Below are positions 60,764 through 64,000 of a stretch of DNA of 64,000 nucleotides, piece by piece. The notes beneath the pieces were generated by a model that did no database searches, was not told the origin of the DNA, and was given only the letters and a program-made list of their open reading frames with translations. Numbering within the stretch: position 1 is the first letter of the stretch; the number at the start of each line of letters is the position of its first letter. The stretch is from assembly GCA_000436975.1 (NCBI GenBank), contig HG000340.1, positions 26,216 through 90,215 of the forward strand, given 5' to 3'. The DNA is from Clostridium sp. CAG:1000 (GTDB lineage: Bacteria > Bacillota_I > Bacilli_A > RF39 > UBA660). Made by a program: the position numbers and the translations under genes.

Positions 60764-61662
60764 AAAGTACAAATGGTTTTATTAAAAAAAGTAAAAAAGC
60801 AATACAAGATGATTTAAGAAGAGAGTTTGTTTTATCAAGTAAAGATGAAACTTTTATGAAACTTTGTGCTAGACTTAAAAAAGATGAAAAAATTCTTATG
60901 AAATATACATCTAAACTAGAAGATACTGTCTGTGAACTTAAAAATTGTTCTAAATGTAAAGGACTTTCGTGCTGCAAAAACCAAGTAGAGGGGCATGTAT
61001 ATTATCCTGTTGTTTATAAAGATACATTAGACTTCGTATATAAACCATGTAAATATTTTAAAAATAAAAAAGAAGAAAATAAAACTATATTTTTTGAAAC
61101 ACCTAAAATTCTTATGAATGCATCCTTAAGTGAACTAATATCAGAAAAAGAAAGAAACTCAATACTTAAGTATATAAAAGATTTCTTAAAAAAGAAAATG
61201 AAAGGTGAAATAGTTAAAGGAATGTATTTAAGTGGTTCTTTTGGTAGTGGTAAATCTTATATATTAAGTGCTTTATTAAATGAACTTTCTAACAAAGGAT
61301 TTAAAACAGTTAATGTATATTATCCATCTTTATTAAAAAGATTAAAAGCATCATTTAATGAATATAACTATGATGAATTATTAGATGAAATAATGACTAG
61401 TGATATATTATTAATAGATGATATAGGTGCTGAAAATAATAGTGCTTGGGCAAGAGATGAAGTTTTAGGAACAATTCTTCAATATAGAATGGATAATAAT
61501 CTAACAACATTCTTCACATCTAATTTTTCAATAAATGAGCTTGAAAATGTACTATCTGAAACTAGTAAAGGAACAGACTCTATTAAATCAAGACGTATAA
61601 TTGAAAGAATAAAATATTTAACTATAGAAGAAACACTTATAAGTAAGAATAAAAGGCAATGA
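60760..61662 (+). CDS. dnaI: Primosomal protein DnaI (helicase loader ATPase)
   Basis: 300 aa AAA+ loader that works with DnaB. The N-terminal helicase-binding domain has a Cys-rich zinc site (CELKNCSKCKGLSCCKN). The ATPase has Walker A GSFGSGKSY, Walker B LLIDDIG, sensor-1 FFTSNF and arginine finger SRRIIERI. ATGA overlaps on both sides couple dnaB-dnaI-folate ligase. Confidence 0.95.
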   Translation: MKSTNGFIKKSKKAIQDDLRREFVLSSKDETFMKLCARLKKDEKILMKYTSKLEDTVCELKNCSKCKGLSCCKNQVEGHVYYPVVYKDTLDFVYKPCKYFKNKKEENKTIFFETPKILMNASLSELISEKERNSILKYIKDFLKKKMKGEIVKGMYLSGSFGSGKSYILSALLNELSNKGFKTVNVYYPSLLKRLKASFNEYNYDELLDEIMTSDILLIDDIGAENNSAWARDEVLGTILQYRMDNNLTTFFTSNFSINELENVLSETSKGTDSIKSRRIIERIKYLTIEETLISKNKRQ

Positions 61663-62180
61663 ATAAAAAAGAATTAAGAGATAAATATCGTTTAATAAGA
61701 AAAAATATCAAAAATAAAGAATACTTAGATAATATCATATTTAAAAAAGCAATAATTAATGATAATATTTTAAAAAGTGATATTATTTTGATATATGTAT
61801 CAACTGATGAAGAAATTGATACACTAAATATCATAAACTATCTTCTTAAGACTAAAAAAGTAGCTGTTCCTAAAATAGAAGATGGAGTGATGAACTTTTA
61901 TTTTATAAAGTCACTTGATGACTTAGAAAAAGGATATTTTAATATATTAGAACCTACTACTAAAGAAAAAGTACAAAGTTTTAATAACTCTGTATGTATA
62001 ACACCAGGAATATGCTATTCACGTTCAAAATATCGCATAGGCTATGGTAAAGGGTTTTATGATAAATTTTTTAATAAAAATAAAATATATAAAATAGGTC
62101 TTTGTTATAAAAAATGTTATATAAAAGAAGAATTTAATGATGAATATGACATCAAAGTAGATGAAGTAATAACTGATTAG
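61659..62180 (+). CDS. 5-formyltetrahydrofolate cyclo-ligase
   Basis: 173 aa. Converts 5-formyl-THF to 5,10-methenyl-THF with ATP. The N-terminal KKELRDKYRLIRKN, central VAVPKI and the C-terminal nucleotide-binding PGICYSRSKYRIGYGKGFYDKF are diagnostic. Its start overlaps the dnaI stop (ATGA). Confidence 0.93.
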   Translation: MNKKELRDKYRLIRKNIKNKEYLDNIIFKKAIINDNILKSDIILIYVSTDEEIDTLNIINYLLKTKKVAVPKIEDGVMNFYFIKSLDDLEKGYFNILEPTTKEKVQSFNNSVCITPGICYSRSKYRIGYGKGFYDKFFNKNKIYKIGLCYKKCYIKEEFNDEYDIKVDEVITD

Positions 62181-62193
62181 TTGTTGCTTTTTT
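62165..62193 (+). terminator. Terminator of dnaB-dnaI operon
   Basis: 10-bp stem with two G-T pairs (62165-62174, 62179-62188), loop GATT, T-run; it includes the stop codon. Confidence 0.75.
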
Positions 62194-62202
62194 AAATTTT
62201 AT

Positions 62203-62231
62203 TTGACAAATCAAATACTTTGTGTTATAAT
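62203..62231 (+). promoter_or_regulatory. Consensus promoter of the lipoprotein gene
   Basis: TTGACA (62203-62208), 17-base spacer, TATAAT (62226-62231); a perfect match at both hexamers. Confidence 0.88.
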
Positions 62232-62292
62232 TTAAACACTTATGAAAGGGGTACTAGAAAAAGAGTAAGTCATAATGACTATAGGGGGATTT

Positions 62293-63090
62293 ATGGAAAG
62301 AAAAGAATTATTAAAAAAATTAAATGAATTAAAAAGAAGTGTAGTAGCTATTTCTTTAGCATCAACTGTTGTTTTAGGAGCAAGTGCATGCTCTAGTGAA
62401 GAAAAACCTTACTTCTCAGAGGAATTATCTATGGAAGATTATTTTAATTCACATGATGAAGAAAATTGTTTTATGACATATTATATAGATAATAATAAAG
62501 TAGATGGTAAAACATTTGAGGAATGGAATAGTATTTACAAAGAAGCTAGATGTAGTGCAATATATGATGAAAAAGCAGACAAATATAAACCATCTAGTGA
62601 AAACAGTGAAATAGTTATGAATCGTGCTTTATATTCTATAGGATTATTAATTTTAAAAGGACAAATAATTGAATCATTAAATATAATGCCAGACAATGTT
62701 AAAGATATTAAAGTTATATCATCAAGTAAAGAACCTGACTATAGAGCACAAATATCTTATACTACATATGAAACTAAAAAGGCAACAGGAAATATTGATA
62801 CTAAAGTAATGAGTGATAAAAATATATCTTATAGTTTAACAGGTGCTGGTAAAGATGTTTTAATTACTATCGTTAATGCTGGGGACCAATGTATATCTAC
62901 ATCACATAATTTAAATGATTATGATAATGCATATCAACAAATTTGTGAATTTATGTTATATAAAGGAACACCAGATAAAAACATCTTAGGTGATCATTAT
63001 ATTAAATTTAATTTAGATCCAGTAAAAGTAACTACATTTAATGAAGAGCATAATAAAGAATATCAAAAGACTATGAATAAGGGAGAATAA
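62293..63090 (+). CDS. Unrecognised lipoprotein
   Basis: 265 aa. A basic N-terminus and hydrophobic stretch end in the lipobox GASAC, so it is a membrane-anchored lipoprotein. The body (YFSEELSMEDYFNSHDEENCFMTYYIDNNKVDGKTFEEWNSIYKEARCSAIYDEK..., VMNRALYSIGLLILKGQIIESLNIMPDNVKDIKVIS) has two or three Cys residues and no known family. GGGGG precedes ATG 62293 (preferred over 62275). The perfect promoter suggests high expression. Confidence 0.75.
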   Translation: MERKELLKKLNELKRSVVAISLASTVVLGASACSSEEKPYFSEELSMEDYFNSHDEENCFMTYYIDNNKVDGKTFEEWNSIYKEARCSAIYDEKADKYKPSSENSEIVMNRALYSIGLLILKGQIIESLNIMPDNVKDIKVISSSKEPDYRAQISYTTYETKKATGNIDTKVMSDKNISYSLTGAGKDVLITIVNAGDQCISTSHNLNDYDNAYQQICEFMLYKGTPDKNILGDHYIKFNLDPVKVTTFNEEHNKEYQKTMNKGE

Positions 63091-63101
63091 ATCTCCTTTT
63101 T
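63082..63101 (+). terminator. Rho-independent terminator
   Basis: GGAGA-ATAAA-TCTCC plus T5; it overlaps the stop. Confidence 0.8.
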
Positions 63102-63112
63102 AATTGTTTCGT

Positions 63113-63141
63113 TTGACTTTTTATGACTTTTTTGGTATAAT
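63113..63141 (+). promoter_or_regulatory. Promoter of the last gene
   Basis: TTGACT (63113-63118), 17-base spacer, TATAAT (63136-63141). Confidence 0.8.
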
Positions 63142-63179
63142 ATGTAAATCATTAAGAGATGAAAGGACCGGTGGGGGGA

Positions 63180-63968
63180 ATGAATATATTAATAATATAC
63201 GCTACTGTTCAATTATTAAGTACTGCTTCTATGCTAGCCATTAGTGATAAGATAAGACCAGAAATTAATAGAATTATTGAGAATAATGGTTATAATGTAA
63301 ACAAAGTAAATACCATGCTAGAGTTTAATGATAAGCTAGGAAAAATACTTAAAGGTTTTATTCCTCTTTATTATGCATTTTTATCAATATCATTAATTAT
63401 TAATAAGAATAAAATAGAAAGTTATGCTTTAAATGAAATAAAAACAGGTAAATATGAAAAAACAAATAATATAGATAATATAGATAACGCTACATATGAT
63501 GAAGAAGAGGAAAATATAGATGATTCTGTAATAAATGAAAATTTTAAAGTAAATATTAGACCTCAAAAACAATATAATTGGAATTTACCATTAACTGAAA
63601 AATATGTTGCTAGAAGAAATAATAATATTGAATTTGAAATTAATGAAATACCAAACGAAATAAAAGAGGAAACTATAACTAAGGAATTTAGTGATGAAGT
63701 ATGTCTTTCTCCATTTACTGAAAGTGCATTTATAAAACCTGAAATACAGAAAATAGAAGATACTATTGAAGAAAAAACAATTAAACCTGAAATAATAGAA
63801 GAAAAAGAAGAAGAAAAAGAAGTTAAAGAAACTATAACTAACAAAGATATTGCTAAAGCTATAGCATCTCTTAATTATAAACAATTAGATGAGTTAGATG
63901 CTAAAATAAGATATTTATCTGAGTTAAAGAAAAATAAAAAATTAATTTTAGATAAAGAAGTTAGTTAA
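63180..63968 (+). CDS. Unrecognised membrane protein with Glu/Lys-rich tail
   Basis: 262 aa. Two hydrophobic segments (MNILIIYATVQLLSTASMLAI and GFIPLYYAFLSISLIIN, about residues 1-21 and 61-77) are followed by a long cytoplasmic or exposed tail that is acidic and low complexity (EEEENIDDS, IEEKTIKPEIIEEKEEEKEVKE) and ends in a helix (IAKAIASLNYKQLDELDAKIRYLSELKK). Not recognised. GGGGGG precedes ATG 63180; the frame start at 63159 is rejected. Confidence 0.7.
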   Translation: MNILIIYATVQLLSTASMLAISDKIRPEINRIIENNGYNVNKVNTMLEFNDKLGKILKGFIPLYYAFLSISLIINKNKIESYALNEIKTGKYEKTNNIDNIDNATYDEEEENIDDSVINENFKVNIRPQKQYNWNLPLTEKYVARRNNNIEFEINEIPNEIKEETITKEFSDEVCLSPFTESAFIKPEIQKIEDTIEEKTIKPEIIEEKEEEKEVKETITNKDIAKAIASLNYKQLDELDAKIRYLSELKKNKKLILDKEVS

Positions 63969-63988
63969 AAAGTAAAATGCAACTTTTT
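63967..63988 (+). terminator. Weak terminator-like hairpin at the window end
   Basis: AAAAAGT / ACTTTTT arms around an 8-base loop; the T-run is inside the stem, so support is modest. Confidence 0.4.
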
Positions 63989-64000
63989 GAAAAAATATGT

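Noticed and set aside
1..64000. Genome-wide use of TGA for tryptophan (mycoplasma code)
   Set aside because: Trp in the intact genes is TGG, and several intact genes end in TGA with coupled ATGA overlaps or terminators (4908-4910, 33903-33905, 61660-61662).
1..64000. CRISPR array, IS element, prophage, tRNA or rRNA
   Set aside because: No regularly spaced repeats, transposase, integrase, phage structural genes or tRNA/rRNA sequences were seen in any intergenic gap.

Overview
This AT-rich window comes from a spore-forming, low-GC Gram-positive bacterium. The evidence is a PolC-type polymerase together with DnaE, the DnaB/DnaI primosome pair, SepF and DivIVA, a T-box leader before ileS, a class B sortase with an FPKTG surface protein, and three sporulation genes (spoIVA, sigK, spoIIP). 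Gene content, strong AT bias and exported proteins with DUF6273-like and lectin-like ends suggest an uncultured gut lineage of Bacilli (RF39/Erysipelotrichia-like). That placement is inference. The genetic code is standard: chromosomal genes end in TGA, for example at 4908-4910 and 33903-33905.

Layout. 1-1340 is the 3' end of polC, followed by a decayed Cys-rich gene. 1865-7871 holds an MBL hydrolase, alr, an ATP-grasp protein, a MurJ/SpoVB-type flippase and obg. 8046-11623 has polA, sepF and divIVA. 11799-12496 is a broken dinD. 12567-16200 has dnaE and a class B sortase. 16339-22471 is a surface and secretion block: a pilin with a DUF6273-like head, a beta-helix FPKTG adhesin on the minus strand, a SecA2-like ATPase and a signal-peptidase-like protein. 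22547-29309 has spoIVA, a 53-aa orphan, a second prepilin, uvrA and a two-TM protein. lepA follows, then pilC and prepilin peptidase, then a frameshifted exported PEGA/lectin-like protein and an L,D-transpeptidase. 37470-41899 has the T-box, ileS, a GLUG-like protein and a GNAT. 41900-42459 holds only decayed reading frames. 42460-46380 has sigK (minus) and an anaerobic RNR operon. 46439-50308 is one 1,289-aa orphan protein. The rest is housekeeping: yqeG-yqeH-mutL-small ORF-miaA, a transglutaminase, rpsT, spoIIP with a partner, YigZ, uvrC, dnaB-dnaI-folate ligase, a lipoprotein and a membrane protein.

How it fits together. Replication and repair genes (polC, polA, dnaE, uvrA, uvrC, mutL, dnaB, dnaI) are spread among envelope and sporulation genes. 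The type IV pilus/competence parts (two prepilins, PilC, prepilin peptidase) are scattered, and no PilB ATPase is present. Short intergenic gaps commonly hold a hairpin terminator whose T-run leads directly into the next gene's promoter. The two items I would examine first are the 1,289-aa protein (helical N-terminus, an unrecognised core that may be ADP-ribosyltransferase-like, and a C-terminal metallophosphoesterase) and the pilin, whose last ~140 bp shift sharply in composition and resemble the variable region of a diversity-generating retroelement target. No reverse transcriptase, CRISPR array, IS element, tRNA or rRNA was seen.
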